Shown here one piece after another: positions 9,843-20,339 of a DNA stretch of 64,000 nucleotides (within the stretch, counting starts at the first letter, position 1; every line of letters starts with the position of its first letter). Made by a program: the position numbers and the translations under genes. The stretch is from Colwellia psychrerythraea. Its GTDB lineage: Bacteria; Pseudomonadota; Gammaproteobacteria; Enterobacterales; Alteromonadaceae. The notes beneath the pieces are model-generated. The model did no database searches. It saw only the letters and a list, made by a program, of their open reading frames with translations, and was not told the origin of the DNA. The stretch lies in contig NZ_JQED01000047.1 in NCBI RefSeq assembly GCF_000764225.1, positions 62,001-126,000 of the forward strand, in the 5' to 3' direction.

Positions 9843-10926
9843 CAACTCCATTAGTTAAATTTCTATTTTATCCAGTTCCTGTTGGTAATGCCCACCCTTC
9901 GCTTTAAACCCGCTTAAGTACTAGTAAGGGAAATACTAGCTTAAACGCAGTCAAATTTCGCTTTATGAAGGTTTGTTTAATATCAGTGTCATGATTAAAG
10001 TTATGATGATGGGGATCTATTTGGAGCTAATGTGGACTAACTCTACGATCATAAAACGCGGGAGGAGAGTAACTGTGGCTATATACCCGTTATGGATTAA
10101 GTTTCGGTATGGGGAAATAGCAAGCAGATATTTGGTCCCGATATGGGCACTTAACAGGCAAGTATTCGACTAATTTACAAACATGATTGTGTTTGAGCAT
10201 CGCTACCGGCAACTTGAAGCAGATATTTTTACAACATTTAAAAAGCCCTACAACCGCCAAATAAAAGAAAGACGAAAGTAGGGAAAGGGAGAAGCTTTTA
10301 CTGCGTTTAAATTGGCCAAAGAAGATGAATGTTCAATCGTAGTGGCAAGGTTAGCACTCAAGTATTACGATATTGAGCCTAAAGTAGCTTTTGAAATTTC
10401 TTTATATTTTCATTCCTTATCTAAACCTATCTATAGTAACTCTCCATTACATTATCAAAAGACAATCTACCATCTATGGTATGATTAACTGTCATTCTAG
10501 CGGTATATACCTGTTACCATTCAAAGTGCTCGATTTCAGTGGGAATTAAAATGCCTTTAGACAAGGAGAATAATGTAAACATAGTCACTCTATGTTTTGA
10601 TTATTTACCGCAGCATAAAGTCATTTTAAACCCATCGTAGAAGCGTTAGAGCAATTCCACTTCTTCGTTGCAGTGACTTAAAAGGGAATAACCATTCCTT
10701 CATCACTGCGCCTTGAATTGAAATCGCTCAACCGCTCTGAAACATGCATATTGAATGGTAACGGGTATAAGCAAAAGAGTTGTATAAAGTCACGTAATAT
10801 TTTTTACTTATGCAAACATTGGCTTTGCTTTAAATCTATTGAAAAATGAACAAAACCCTCAGGCCTAACGGTATGAGACCTAGCAGGGAAAAAGCATATA
10901 AATAGCATTTCAAAATACTATTTATA
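9843..10926. other. Non-coding and degenerate region
   Basis: About 1.1 kb without an intact gene. A frame at about 10296-10488 (ending HLWYD) looks like the tail of a decayed protein; I do not recognise it. Bases 10505-10772 are bounded by inverted copies of the TATACCCGTTACCATTCAA repeat, giving a ~270-bp unit of MITE-like form. A frame at 9973-10173 has no convincing start or protein character. Confidence 0.55.
10505..10772. repeat. MITE-like unit bounded by TATACCCGTTACC repeats
   Basis: The left end reads TATACCTGTTACCATTCAA and the right end TTGAATGGTAACGGGTATA, near-perfect inverted copies about 270 bases apart. The interior has no coding frame. The same end sequence occurs at several other intergenic places in this window, usually as single or closely paired copies. 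Confidence 0.6.
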
Positions 10927-10927
10927 T
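10896..10927 (-). terminator. Terminator-like hairpin of alkaline phosphatase gene
   Basis: Stem ATATAAATAG / CTATTTATAT around a 12-base loop, touching the stop codon of the phosphatase gene. It is AT-only, so stability is moderate. Confidence 0.5.
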
Positions 10928-12228
10928 CAAGCTCCATTGATAAGGTAATAGTTTAACTTACGACTTATATCGGTATTGTCCTGAAAGCCACGAAATGCTC
11001 TTGAGCCAACACCAGCAGCGAATACTTGTACATCAACAGCGTCATGGCCCTTTGTTGTCCAACCTGTTTTACTACGGTTGATTATTATTTGTCGGACAAC
11101 ATCTTTAATTTCATCTTTGTTATCAATAACGGCTGCTAGTGTGCGCTCTTCAGATTCGGTTAAAGAGAAGTCGATAAACTTATGCCAGTCAGTAGCGATT
11201 GCTTTGCTGCCTTCTAACTGCTCGGCTATTCTTCTTGTAGTTGCATGTACTTGTTTAACTATGTCTGCCTTCCATTGGTAAATTTTATTATAGCCAAGGC
11301 TTAGGCCACCTGTTGAGTGATCTGCCGTAGCGACCATAAGCGTGTTTTTACTTTCATCAACATAATGTTTAACCATTGTTAAGGTTTTAGCGAAATCATC
11401 CATTTCGGCCATAGCACATGAAATATCGTTAGAGTGCCCGCACCAATCAATTTGACTTGCTTCTATCATTAAGAAAAAAGGCTTCTCGTCTTTGCCTAAA
11501 ACTCTCAATGCGGCTTCGGTCATTATACTAAGGCGATCAGGGTGTTCTGAATTAATGGCGGCTGTTAAGCCCTTTTCTGCAAATAAGCCTAGCGCAGGTA
11601 ATGTGTTCAATTGGTCAAGTTCATCTAACGATTTGAAATATTTATAACCGGCGCTTTTAAGCCACTTTGTTACTGTTTTAGTTCGTTTGCCGAGAGTTAA
11701 CTCTTTATTAAAATATTTTGTGCCACCGCCTAACATTAAATCAACAATTGGTTTGCCATCAAATTTATTAGTATAAAATTGTTTGGCTATGTCATATTTA
11801 TTTTTACGTGATGTCGAATGAGCAACAAACCCCGCTGGTGTGGCATGGCTTAACTCGGAAGTAACGACAATCCCTGTATTATAACCACGACTTTTTGCTG
11901 TTTTTAATATAGACGTTAATTTTTGCTTGTTGCGGTTTATACCTACGGCACCATTATAGGTTTTATGACCTGTTGCTAGTGCTGTAGCGGCAGCCGCAGA
12001 ATCAGTGACTATAGTATCATCATCTGGATAAGTTGAGGCTGACCCAATAAGCAAAGTATCAAAAATGGTCGATTCGACTTTGGGAGTTTTTGGGTTATCT
12101 GAATAATAGCGGTATGCCGTGGTGTAGGCTGGCCCCATTCCATCACCAATTAAAAAAATAATATTTGTTGGTTTTGCTTCAATGCTCATTGAAAGCAAAA
12201 TTAGAGAATAGAAAATAAATTTTTTCAT
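10927..12228 (-). CDS. Alkaline phosphatase (PhoA type)
   Basis: Periplasmic alkaline phosphatase of 433 residues with an N-terminal signal peptide ending at EAKP. The metal-binding LIGDGMG follows directly, then the nucleophile motif TDSAAAATALATGHKT, in which the serine takes the phosphate. Later histidine/aspartate motifs (SQIDWCGHSND, TADHSTGG) complete the two-zinc site known from PhoA. It releases phosphate from organic esters. The gene is monocistronic and faces the regulator gene at 12669, with a 440-base shared upstream region. No Pho box could be confirmed by eye. Confidence 0.93.
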   Translation of the reverse strand: MKKFIFYSLILLSMSIEAKPTNIIFLIGDGMGPAYTTAYRYYSDNPKTPKVESTIFDTLLIGSASTYPDDDTIVTDSAAAATALATGHKTYNGAVGINRNKQKLTSILKTAKSRGYNTGIVVTSELSHATPAGFVAHSTSRKNKYDIAKQFYTNKFDGKPIVDLMLGGGTKYFNKELTLGKRTKTVTKWLKSAGYKYFKSLDELDQLNTLPALGLFAEKGLTAAINSEHPDRLSIMTEAALRVLGKDEKPFFLMIEASQIDWCGHSNDISCAMAEMDDFAKTLTMVKHYVDESKNTLMVATADHSTGGLSLGYNKIYQWKADIVKQVHATTRRIAEQLEGSKAIATDWHKFIDFSLTESEERTLAAVIDNKDEIKDVVRQIIINRSKTGWTTKGHDAVDVQVFAAGVGSRAFRGFQDNTDISRKLNYYLINGA

Positions 12229-12668
12229 AAAATGATACTCCTAAAGTAGTGCTTTACTGTAAGGCTGTAAAACAAAGTTCTGATTAAATTAAAAAATCAT
12301 CTAGCGTGTTAATAAAGCGCTTTTTATATTCCGCACTTGTTATAATGAGGCTAAATTAATAAACATACATTCACCCGATTGTTATTTGCTTACGATATTA
12401 TTATTTATTGTGTCGAGTGATATTTTTTGAACGCTAATAGTTTTGTTTTTTTAATCGCAAAGGGAAAGTCCAATTGACTCGAAAAGTATCAACTAAATAT
12501 CTCTAAATATCACCTAGAAGTGTCACTTGAATATTGTTAAATATCTTTATTGTTACTTATCAAGTTATTACGCACATTGTTTTTAGATGGCTTTATCAGA
12601 GCACAGGTATTTTTATTTGGCGAAATTTGCCATAATCTAACTATAGATTTATACAAAGGTATTCCAAT
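12229..12668. other. Divergent intergenic region
   Basis: AT-rich 440 bases between the phosphatase gene (minus) and the regulator gene (plus). Promoters for both must be here. I see no strong palindrome or repeat. Confidence 0.5.
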
Positions 12669-14729
12669 TTGATAAAAGTGACACTAGGTAAGTTTGAAGT
12701 TAATCAAGCCACTCAATCACTGAGCTTTGCAGGCGAAGAAATAAGCCTAACTCAAAAAAAATTCTTTGAAGTATTGAGTTGTCTTGTTGATAAATACCCA
12801 AATTTTGTCACTCGAGAAGAGCTGATTGAACAGGTTTGGCAAGGTAATTATTTTATCGGTGATAAAGCGGTAAATAATGCTATTTGGGTGCTTAGAAAAA
12901 CGTTAAAGGACTATGATCCTGAGCAACAATATATTGTCACTAAACGTGGTGTTGGTTATCGATTGGCCATAGAGCCCGTTGTCGCTTCACTTAAAGCTAA
13001 AAGACAGAATTTTATTTATTTGGCCGCTGTATTTGGGGTTAGTGTTATTGCAATAAGTTCGTGGCTTTATATCGATACTGAAAAGCCAGTTAAACTGTCC
13101 TTAATCACCGATTCTAGCGGAAATGAGTCTCAGCCTGCTGTCTCTCCCTCAGGAAAGGAGTTAGCATTTACCTGGAGAAAACCAGGGCAAAGTAGTAATT
13201 TGTACATCAAAGATTTAACAGATAATCAGAAAATAAGGCAAATAACATTTAATGATAATAAGGTTTATAGTCCTGCATGGATAAATCATGGAATAGGGTT
13301 AGCCTATGTGGAAAAAGACAAAACGAATAAGCAGTGCAATATAAAAAAGGTTATTTTATCAACACTAGATACAGAAGTGATTGCCACTTGTAACTATAAT
13401 TCTAATACTTATGTCAAGGCAAACTTTGCTGGAGATATAGTGTTATTTAACAAATTTGACCAAGATAACTATCGCAGTGGCTTATACAAGGTTAACGTAA
13501 ATGAACAGCCTTATAAGGAAGTCAGGATTTCTTGCGGGGATGAATGTTCATTTGAAGATCGGGAGGTCGCTTTTACACCTGAACCTGACAAAATTGTCGT
13601 ATCGAGACGTTTTGATCGCCTATCAGAAAACTTGTTTTTGGTAAATTTAATCACCAGAGAAGAAAGTCAACTTACCTTTGAAGAAACTGATATAAAGGGC
13701 ATTGCGGTTTCAACTGATGAACAAGTTTACTTTGGTGCAAAAGAAGGAGGACAAAATATTGCCAAACAGGTTTCTCTTGCTGGTGGAAGTGTGAAAAATT
13801 TAAATGTAATTGGTTTTGTTTCACCAAGTTTTAATCCACGAGACAGTAGCTTATATTTCTCTCATAGTAGAGCTGTCAAAGATATCCATTATATTAATTT
13901 AAACCATGCTCAAAAATTTTCTACCTCATTACTTACTTCAGCGTTTGCACATCGAAATGCTGAGTTTTCTGCCAGTGCAAATAAGCTCGTTTTTATTTCT
14001 GGTCAATCTGGGCATATGGAGGTTTGGTCAAGCAATTCCGACGGTAGTAATAAACAACAGCTCACTTATTTAAAAAGTGTTGCTATAACACCAAGTTGGT
14101 CGAATGATGGCAAAAAGATCGCCTTTTTAACACCTAAAAAAAATAGTGGTGGTAATGAAATCAAGGTAATAGACATTGTCACGCGAAAAATCACAACCAT
14201 TAATTCCCCTTTTAATAATCATAATAGACCGACTTGGTCAAATGATGATAGAACGCTTTTATCTGCGATTTCTGATGATAGAGGTTCATTGCTTTATCGT
14301 TTTACTTTTGATACTACAGCGCCAATGCAACTTAGTGATAAGCAAATACGTTTTATTCGCCATTATAAAGGAAATAAATGGTTATTTAGCAAAGGCATTC
14401 AAGGCGGCTTGTGGATTGCCAGTGAAAATGAAGATGGGACTTTCACTCAACTTAATAAATTATTAGCAAATGATGAATTCAATTCTCGATATAATTGGAC
14501 AATTCATCAAGAAACAATTTTTTACACTAGAAAGCATTCGGATAGAGTGGAAATTAAATCATATAATTTAGTAAAACAAATTGATAAATTGCTGATATCA
14601 CTACCATCAGAAAAACTGGAAACTTATGGCAGCTTTACCTTTGATTCAATGAACCAATGGCTTATTTATACACAAAGAAAAGGTAATCCTTACGATATTG
14701 CGAAAATCACTCTGCCAAAGCACGACTGA
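12669..14729 (+). CDS. CadC-like winged-helix regulator with periplasmic beta-propeller
   Basis: A 686-residue membrane-bound transcription regulator. Residues 1-100 are an OmpR/CadC-type winged helix, recognisable by LTQKKFFEVLSCLVD, the VWQG turn and the VTKRGVGYRL wing. A single membrane helix follows (about 115-135), then a long periplasmic part with repeated TolB/WD40-like blades (SPAWINHG, PSWSNDGKKIAFLT, RPTWSNDDRTLL). Such proteins sense a periplasmic signal and bind DNA while in the membrane. The start is TTG 12669 after AAAGGT. The target is unknown; the divergent alkaline phosphatase gene is a possible one, by position only. Confidence 0.85.
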   Translation: MIKVTLGKFEVNQATQSLSFAGEEISLTQKKFFEVLSCLVDKYPNFVTREELIEQVWQGNYFIGDKAVNNAIWVLRKTLKDYDPEQQYIVTKRGVGYRLAIEPVVASLKAKRQNFIYLAAVFGVSVIAISSWLYIDTEKPVKLSLITDSSGNESQPAVSPSGKELAFTWRKPGQSSNLYIKDLTDNQKIRQITFNDNKVYSPAWINHGIGLAYVEKDKTNKQCNIKKVILSTLDTEVIATCNYNSNTYVKANFAGDIVLFNKFDQDNYRSGLYKVNVNEQPYKEVRISCGDECSFEDREVAFTPEPDKIVVSRRFDRLSENLFLVNLITREESQLTFEETDIKGIAVSTDEQVYFGAKEGGQNIAKQVSLAGGSVKNLNVIGFVSPSFNPRDSSLYFSHSRAVKDIHYINLNHAQKFSTSLLTSAFAHRNAEFSASANKLVFISGQSGHMEVWSSNSDGSNKQQLTYLKSVAITPSWSNDGKKIAFLTPKKNSGGNEIKVIDIVTRKITTINSPFNNHNRPTWSNDDRTLLSAISDDRGSLLYRFTFDTTAPMQLSDKQIRFIRHYKGNKWLFSKGIQGGLWIASENEDGTFTQLNKLLANDEFNSRYNWTIHQETIFYTRKHSDRVEIKSYNLVKQIDKLLISLPSEKLETYGSFTFDSMNQWLIYTQRKGNPYDIAKITLPKHD

Positions 14730-15483
14730 CCAATATAAGATAGATTGCCGTACCTGTTTATAGCAAATTATTACAAAATTATCCTGCCTATAGCACCTTT
14801 GATAAAGCGTATCAGTGATATTTAAAATGTGCGGCAATGATCAGTGATGATTATGCCGCTTGATGATGTGCTTGAATGATCTTTGCCATTGTATACCCGT
14901 GCTACTTGAACGTGCTCGTTTCAGGAAGTCTGAGCGACTCATCATAAATCACGTTCAATTATGGGTTTGCTGTAACTGACTTAAAATGAGTGATTTTTGT
15001 TAGTTACAATTTACTAAACTCACATTCTGAAAGTTATCATCATTATACTTGTTGCTTCCCCCTCCCCTCTGAACATTGAGCAATTATAGTATGCTCCTTA
15101 GATTGCTTTAAAATTAACACCTGTAACACATTGAAAAATAACCAGATAAATATTTAGAGATATTGATTAGTTGTTTATAGGGACTAAATGACTTGGTCGA
15201 TGGTTATAAAAAACGTATTTTATATAATTATTTTAACGTTTGACTATAAACACTTGATTATTCTTGTACTGTTTGTTTATCACTAAATTGAAAATGGAAA
15301 TTAGCAAGTTACCCACGTTCTAAATTCAGTAAAAACAACGCATCACCTATAACCATTTCAATATATATAGTAAAGCACCACTCTATTAACAGAACGCTCA
15401 TAATGTAAACTTAGATTTTCTAATATCAAAGCGTTGCAGCATGAGTCATAAGTTAATAAGGGCAGAAACCAAAGGAGTTTTTA
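14730..15483. other. Intergenic region with one palindromic repeat copy
   Basis: No gene. At about 14893 a copy of the TATACCCGTGCTACTTGAACG repeat is followed by a partial inverted counterpart near 14950-14970. The remainder is AT-rich. The 30 bases before 15484 carry AAAGGAG, a strong ribosome binding site for sdaA. Confidence 0.6.
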
Positions 15484-16848
15484 ATGCACAGTATTTTTGA
15501 CATGTTTACAATCGGAATAGGACCATCTAGTTCGCATACAGTTGGCCCGATGAAAGCAGCTTTCAGATTTCTTCAAGCACTTGGGAATGTTCCATATCAA
15601 AATGATATAAATAGAATAGAAGTGACACTTTATGGCTCCTTGGCTAGCACAGGAAAAGGTCATGGCACCGACACTGCTATAATATTTGGCTTACTGGGGT
15701 ATATACCAGAAACGATAGATATAGAAAGTGCTAGATTTCAATTAGAAAAAGTCAAAAAGTTACAGTCTTTGAGTTTACATGGTTTCCACCCGATACCTTT
15801 TAAGCCTTATAGAGACATCATTTTTAAAAGTAGAGAATCTCTGACACAGCATTCGAATGGCATGACATTAGAAGCTTTTAATTGCAATAAAAAATCGTTA
15901 TTAAAACAGACATACTTCTCTATTGGTGGTGGTTTCATTGTTAGGAACGATGAAAGTTTTGAGGTAATAAAGCAGGTAGATGCAATTAAGTACCCCTACA
16001 ACAGTTTTGAAATGTTAAAAACCCTATGTAAAAAAAATAAAAAGAATATAGCAGAAATTATTATAGAGAATGAGCAAGCCTACACATGCAAAAGCGAAAT
16101 AGATTTTAAATGTAATCAATTATGGCTAGCAATGTTTAAAAGTGTTGAACACGGTCTAAAAAATAAGGGTGAACTACCTGGGGGTTTAAAGTTAAAAAGG
16201 AGGGCAAATATGTTATTTGACTCCTTGATTAATCAACAACACGAAGATCCACTTGATAGAATAGATTGGTTAAATGTTTTTGCTTTAGCTGTAAGTGAAG
16301 AAAATGCCGCTGGAAATCAAGTTGTGACAGCACCGACGAATGGAGCAGCTGGCATTATCCCTGCTATACTTGCCTATATTAACCGATTTGAAGCTACTAT
16401 ATCGAAAGAACTATTAGTAGAGTTTTTTGCGGTAGCTACAGCCATAGGTAGCTTATATAAAATGAATGCGTCCATTTCAGGTGCTGAAGTAGGTTGTCAA
16501 GGGGAGGTAGGAGTAGCTTGCTCTATGGCTGCGGGTGCCCTAACTCATATTTGGGGAGGTGACACCGCACAAGTTGAAAATGCCGCTGAAATAGCTATGG
16601 AACATCATTTAGGCCTTACTTGTGATCCTGTTGGTGGACTAGTACAAGTCCCTTGTATCGAAAGAAATGCGGTGAGTGCTGTTAAGGCTATTAATGCAGC
16701 TCGGTTGGCTTTAAAGAACCCAAATGAGCCAAAAGTTTCATTAGACAAAGTTATACATACTATGTACCAAACTGGCAACGATATGAACCTAAAATATAAG
16801 GAAACCTCACGGGGAGGGCTGGCAATCAACGTAAAGCTAGTAGAGTGA
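15484..16848 (+). CDS. sdaA: L-serine ammonia-lyase, iron-sulfur type
   Basis: L-serine dehydratase of 454 residues that turns L-serine into pyruvate and ammonia. It opens with the family signature SIFDMFTIGIGPSSSHTVGPM. The C-terminal catalytic domain has the cysteines that hold the 4Fe-4S cluster: GCQGEVGVACSMAAG and the later CDPVGGLVQVPC. Length and single-chain layout match the E. coli SdaA/SdaB type. It stands alone with a strong AAAGGAG ribosome site 7 bases upstream. The gene faces the tor operon, and a shared terminator lies between them. Confidence 0.94.
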   Translation: MHSIFDMFTIGIGPSSSHTVGPMKAAFRFLQALGNVPYQNDINRIEVTLYGSLASTGKGHGTDTAIIFGLLGYIPETIDIESARFQLEKVKKLQSLSLHGFHPIPFKPYRDIIFKSRESLTQHSNGMTLEAFNCNKKSLLKQTYFSIGGGFIVRNDESFEVIKQVDAIKYPYNSFEMLKTLCKKNKKNIAEIIIENEQAYTCKSEIDFKCNQLWLAMFKSVEHGLKNKGELPGGLKLKRRANMLFDSLINQQHEDPLDRIDWLNVFALAVSEENAAGNQVVTAPTNGAAGIIPAILAYINRFEATISKELLVEFFAVATAIGSLYKMNASISGAEVGCQGEVGVACSMAAGALTHIWGGDTAQVENAAEIAMEHHLGLTCDPVGGLVQVPCIERNAVSAVKAINAARLALKNPNEPKVSLDKVIHTMYQTGNDMNLKYKETSRGGLAINVKLVE

Positions 16849-17035
16849 TAAATTTACAGTTTTATTGTCTCTTAAAATGTCAAACAAAATATATGAAAGT
16901 GAAATAAGCATTTAACATAATTCGGTTTATTCGCAAGTTCGTGATTGTCTATTTACGGTTAGATTCCATTTCATTGTTTATCGTTGGTGAAATGAAGATT
17001 TATTACGCTAAGATAATAGTTAACTAGCACTAAAT

Positions 17036-17066
17036 GAAAAGGGAAGCTCTGTGTTTTTCCCTTTTC
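17036..17066. terminator. Bidirectional terminator between sdaA and torD
   Basis: Stem GAAAAGGGAA / TTCCCTTTTC with an 11-base loop, A-rich on the left and T-rich on the right. It suits both the convergent sdaA and tor operon transcripts. Confidence 0.65.
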
Positions 17067-17153
17067 AAATTCGAACGTCCACATATTATCGGAATGATTT
17101 GGATTATTCTTGCTATTTACTATCAAGGTTATTTTTAAACAGCCAGCGTCAGG

Positions 17154-17821
17154 CTATTTATAATCACGGTGTAAACCTTTAATATCAATTTGTAGCCATT
17201 GCAGAGTTAAATCTGCCACGGCACCATAAAACAATCCATGGTCATGTTTAGTTACTTGCTGAGTAAAACCTCTTAGCCAAGTCATTAAGTAGCTGTTAAT
17301 GAAATTAAGCTGCTCTTTAGGCTCAGCAGTAACAGACAGATGAGCAATATAGGCCAAAATTACTGCGATATGATCGCCAGGCTCAGGAAAGTCGCTGTGA
17401 TTTGTAGCTTGTTGTCAGTTAAAAACTCAGTCATTTTCTGATGTAGCTCACCAAATATTTGTGGTCTATCTGACTTCCTCTTAACGTTCTTATCGGCACC
17501 AAGGTACTGACCTGCATAGGGCGATACACTAGCTCTGCCATCCACTAAAAATAAACCACAAAAATCTGCAGCAAGCTCAAGTAATGACTCTTTAGCGTTA
17601 AGCGCTGCCAACTTGGTATTAATCTCATTTATTGGCGCTGATAAGCTTGGCTCAAGGGCAAGGGAGTTTAAAAAACTCTGTCCTTGCTCAGACGTTAATT
17701 GCGACACTAAATCACTTGATACTTCTTTAGCAAAAAGTGAAGAGAGAAAGTTATACACTACCGCTCTTGCTGCTTTTTCTTCAGAAATTTCTTGTGTTAT
17801 TTCTTTATTTACCTGACTCAT
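17154..17821 (-). pseudogene. torD: TorD chaperone gene, frameshifted
   Basis: TorD is the cytoplasmic chaperone that protects TorA and helps insert its molybdenum cofactor. The first part (17821-17360) reads as TorD, with the family's YNFLSSLFA start and SPYAGQYLG region, but ends in an unrelated tail after KLQI. In the neighbouring frame the sequence continues as SDFPEPGDHIAVILAYIAHL and on to a normal TorD C-terminus ending at 17154. One base is missing near 17385. The EPGDHIAVIL stretch is the hallmark of the family, so the break falls directly before it. Start ATG 17821 overlaps the torA stop (ATGA). Either a real inactivation or a sequencing error. Confidence 0.85.
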
Positions 17822-20325
17822 GCGCCTATCTCCAATGGTCCTTGAAATGAAGTGACTTGCGGTAACTTACCACGAAATTTCTCATAGTCGACTAAACAAG
17901 TATAAGCTGAACAAGCTTGCGCTAATTTAGATGAACCAATATCTTGCGTTAAAGTATTTGGATCGCCATAGCTACACAATGCACCAACTTTAGCGCCACC
18001 AGTGATGCTGCCATCATCTCCAACAGGACCATACCAAGCTCCTTCATGAATACGAATAACGCCTTTAGGGAAGTTTTTGCTAACAACGGCACCAGCAAGT
18101 AATTGGCCTCGGTCGTTAAATACTCTCACCACATCACCACTTTTTATGCCACGTTTTTTAGCATCCTCTGGGTTTAAATAAACCGGCTCTCTGTCTTGTA
18201 CTGTATAAGTTTGACGGTACTCTTTTGATTCACACATTTGTGAATGTAAACGTTTGTCAGGGTGACAAGATTGCATCCAAATAGGGTGTTTATCTGAGCC
18301 AGGACCGCCATGACTGCGTTCACTTTTTTCCATCCACGTTGGGTGACCTTTACAGTCATCGTATTGGTAGCGTTCGATTTTACGGCTGAAAATTTCTATT
18401 AATCCAGAAGGTGTGCCTAGAGGATTAATTTCAGGGTCGTCTCTAAAGTCAGCATGGCGTGTCCATGGTTTACCTTCGCCAAAGTGAACGTAACCATCTT
18501 GCCAAAATTGTTCAAATTCTGGCATAACAAACTTGCCGTCATTAGCGGTTTTACATTCGCTATAGAGCTTTTTAAGCCAATCAAGCTCAGTCATACCACG
18601 GGTATATTCTTTTTCTTTGCCTAAAATGCGGGCAAAACGGGTGAATATTTCATAATCCGACAAGCTATCAAATAATGGCTCAACCATTTTTTGCATAGCT
18701 AGCAAGCCTCTGTTTGCGTAACTACCATAAATATCAATATCGTTGCGTTCCATTGTGGTACAAGCAGGCAATACAATGTCTGAGAAGCGACAAGTAGCCG
18801 TCCAGTTAATATCAATACTTACTACACACTCTAGCTTATGAAATGCCTCTTTCATACGGTTACGGTCTTGATGATGATTCCATGGATTATTTCCTGAGAA
18901 AATCATCATTTTAATATCTGGGTAAGTGACTTTCGCGCCATTAGCATCAATCACTTTTCCTGGTTCTAAAATCGCATCAATCCAGCGTGCTACAGGAATA
19001 GTACTACTTGCGCCTTTAAAGTCTTTGCTATCAAAGATCGGCTTTTGGCCTTCATCTAAGTTTCTTGGGAAAGCCCCTGGAGCTGCTGCGCCAGAAGAAG
19101 GAACACCAATGCTTGAATAATGATGACCATAGCTTATACCACCACCAGGTAGTCCTATTTGACCAACCATAGAGGCCAATACTGCAGCCATCCAATAAGG
19201 CTGTTCACCATGTTGCTGACGTTGAATACACCACCCCATTAAAAACTGCGTGCGGTCAGCGACCATGGTTTTAGCCAAGTCTTTGATAACATCAACAGGT
19301 ACTGAAGTGATTTTCTCTGCCCACTCAGGTGTTTTAGCAATGCCATCAGTTTCGCCTGTTAAATAAGGCACAAAGCGGTCGAAACCTAAGCTATAACCAT
19401 CAATGAATTTTTGGTCATGTAAGTTATTGCTATAAAGCTCATAAGCGATAGCAAGCATCAGCGCGACATCAGTTTGTGGATTAACATAGATTTTTTCACA
19501 ACCTAAATAATCTTGTGTTTTTGATGCGACGGGATCTATGCTGATCACGCGAATTTTGCCTTGTTTTACTTTTTCTTTTAACTGGGCAAGATACTCATAA
19601 CTTTCATGGGTTTCGGCGTTCCAACCTACTTGTAGGTTTTTATAAGGATCGTTAGCCCATAAGATAATGGTTTTGGCATTATCTAAAATAAGCGGCCATG
19701 AGGTGCCTTGGGCATAAACCTCCGTTGAACCTAACACATAAGGCAGTATTGTTTGGCCTGCACCGGTAGAGTAGTCACCTATTTTCTTAACAAAGTTTCC
19801 ATGCATAGCAACAGCGCGTTGCATATGACTGGTACTAGAGTGTAATTGTCCAGTAGCGCGCCAACCAGTTTGGCCTGCATGTAAGCCTGATGGTCCATAG
19901 TTAGTTTGCACTTCATCTAGTGATTGTTTGAACAATGTTAGCGCTTGATCCCAAGTCACTCGAACAAATCGGAAATCACCACGTTGTGTGGTATCACTTT
20001 TATGACCTTTAAGTAAAAAATCTAAGCGCACCATAGGGTAACGAATACGTGATGGGTTATAGACCAACCCCTTAACGCCGTTAATCATATCCGTTGGGTA
20101 CTTATCTAAATCAAATGGCTTAACTTGGTCGATAACACCATTTTTACGTTTTATCTTAAAGGCGCCAAAGTGTGAGCCTGTCGTTAACCAATCATCACGG
20201 TTTTTTGCACCAACCTTTGCTAAAGCGCTTAACGGAGTTAACACTGAAGCAGCACTTGCTAGGGTAAAAGAGGTTGCTAATATGCCCTTTAAAAAACTTC
20301 TTCTTTTCATGACTATTTCTTTCAT
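17818..20325 (-). CDS. torA: TMAO reductase, catalytic molybdoprotein
   Basis: Periplasmic trimethylamine N-oxide reductase, 835 residues, which reduces TMAO to trimethylamine as final electron acceptor. It has a twin-arginine signal (KRRSFLKG) followed by a hydrophobic stretch, so it is exported folded after cofactor loading. The DMSO-reductase-family body follows, including the ILWANDPYKN and GNNPWNHHQD blocks and a C-terminal molybdopterin guanine dinucleotide domain. ATG 20325 is chosen because GGAGCTT lies 7 bases upstream; ATG 20310 is possible. It follows torC by 14 bases and overlaps torD, so torC-torA-torD form one transcript. The frame is intact. Confidence 0.96.
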   Translation of the reverse strand: MKEIVMKRRSFLKGILATSFTLASAASVLTPLSALAKVGAKNRDDWLTTGSHFGAFKIKRKNGVIDQVKPFDLDKYPTDMINGVKGLVYNPSRIRYPMVRLDFLLKGHKSDTTQRGDFRFVRVTWDQALTLFKQSLDEVQTNYGPSGLHAGQTGWRATGQLHSSTSHMQRAVAMHGNFVKKIGDYSTGAGQTILPYVLGSTEVYAQGTSWPLILDNAKTIILWANDPYKNLQVGWNAETHESYEYLAQLKEKVKQGKIRVISIDPVASKTQDYLGCEKIYVNPQTDVALMLAIAYELYSNNLHDQKFIDGYSLGFDRFVPYLTGETDGIAKTPEWAEKITSVPVDVIKDLAKTMVADRTQFLMGWCIQRQQHGEQPYWMAAVLASMVGQIGLPGGGISYGHHYSSIGVPSSGAAAPGAFPRNLDEGQKPIFDSKDFKGASSTIPVARWIDAILEPGKVIDANGAKVTYPDIKMMIFSGNNPWNHHQDRNRMKEAFHKLECVVSIDINWTATCRFSDIVLPACTTMERNDIDIYGSYANRGLLAMQKMVEPLFDSLSDYEIFTRFARILGKEKEYTRGMTELDWLKKLYSECKTANDGKFVMPEFEQFWQDGYVHFGEGKPWTRHADFRDDPEINPLGTPSGLIEIFSRKIERYQYDDCKGHPTWMEKSERSHGGPGSDKHPIWMQSCHPDKRLHSQMCESKEYRQTYTVQDREPVYLNPEDAKKRGIKSGDVVRVFNDRGQLLAGAVVSKNFPKGVIRIHEGAWYGPVGDDGSITGGAKVGALCSYGDPNTLTQDIGSSKLAQACSAYTCLVDYEKFRGKLPQVTSFQGPLEIGA

Positions 20326-20339
20326 GGGATAAGCTCCAA

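Noticed and set aside
9973..10173. 66-codon frame after the lipase foldase
   Set aside because: It has low-quality composition, no start signal and no recognisable protein; region looks non-coding.
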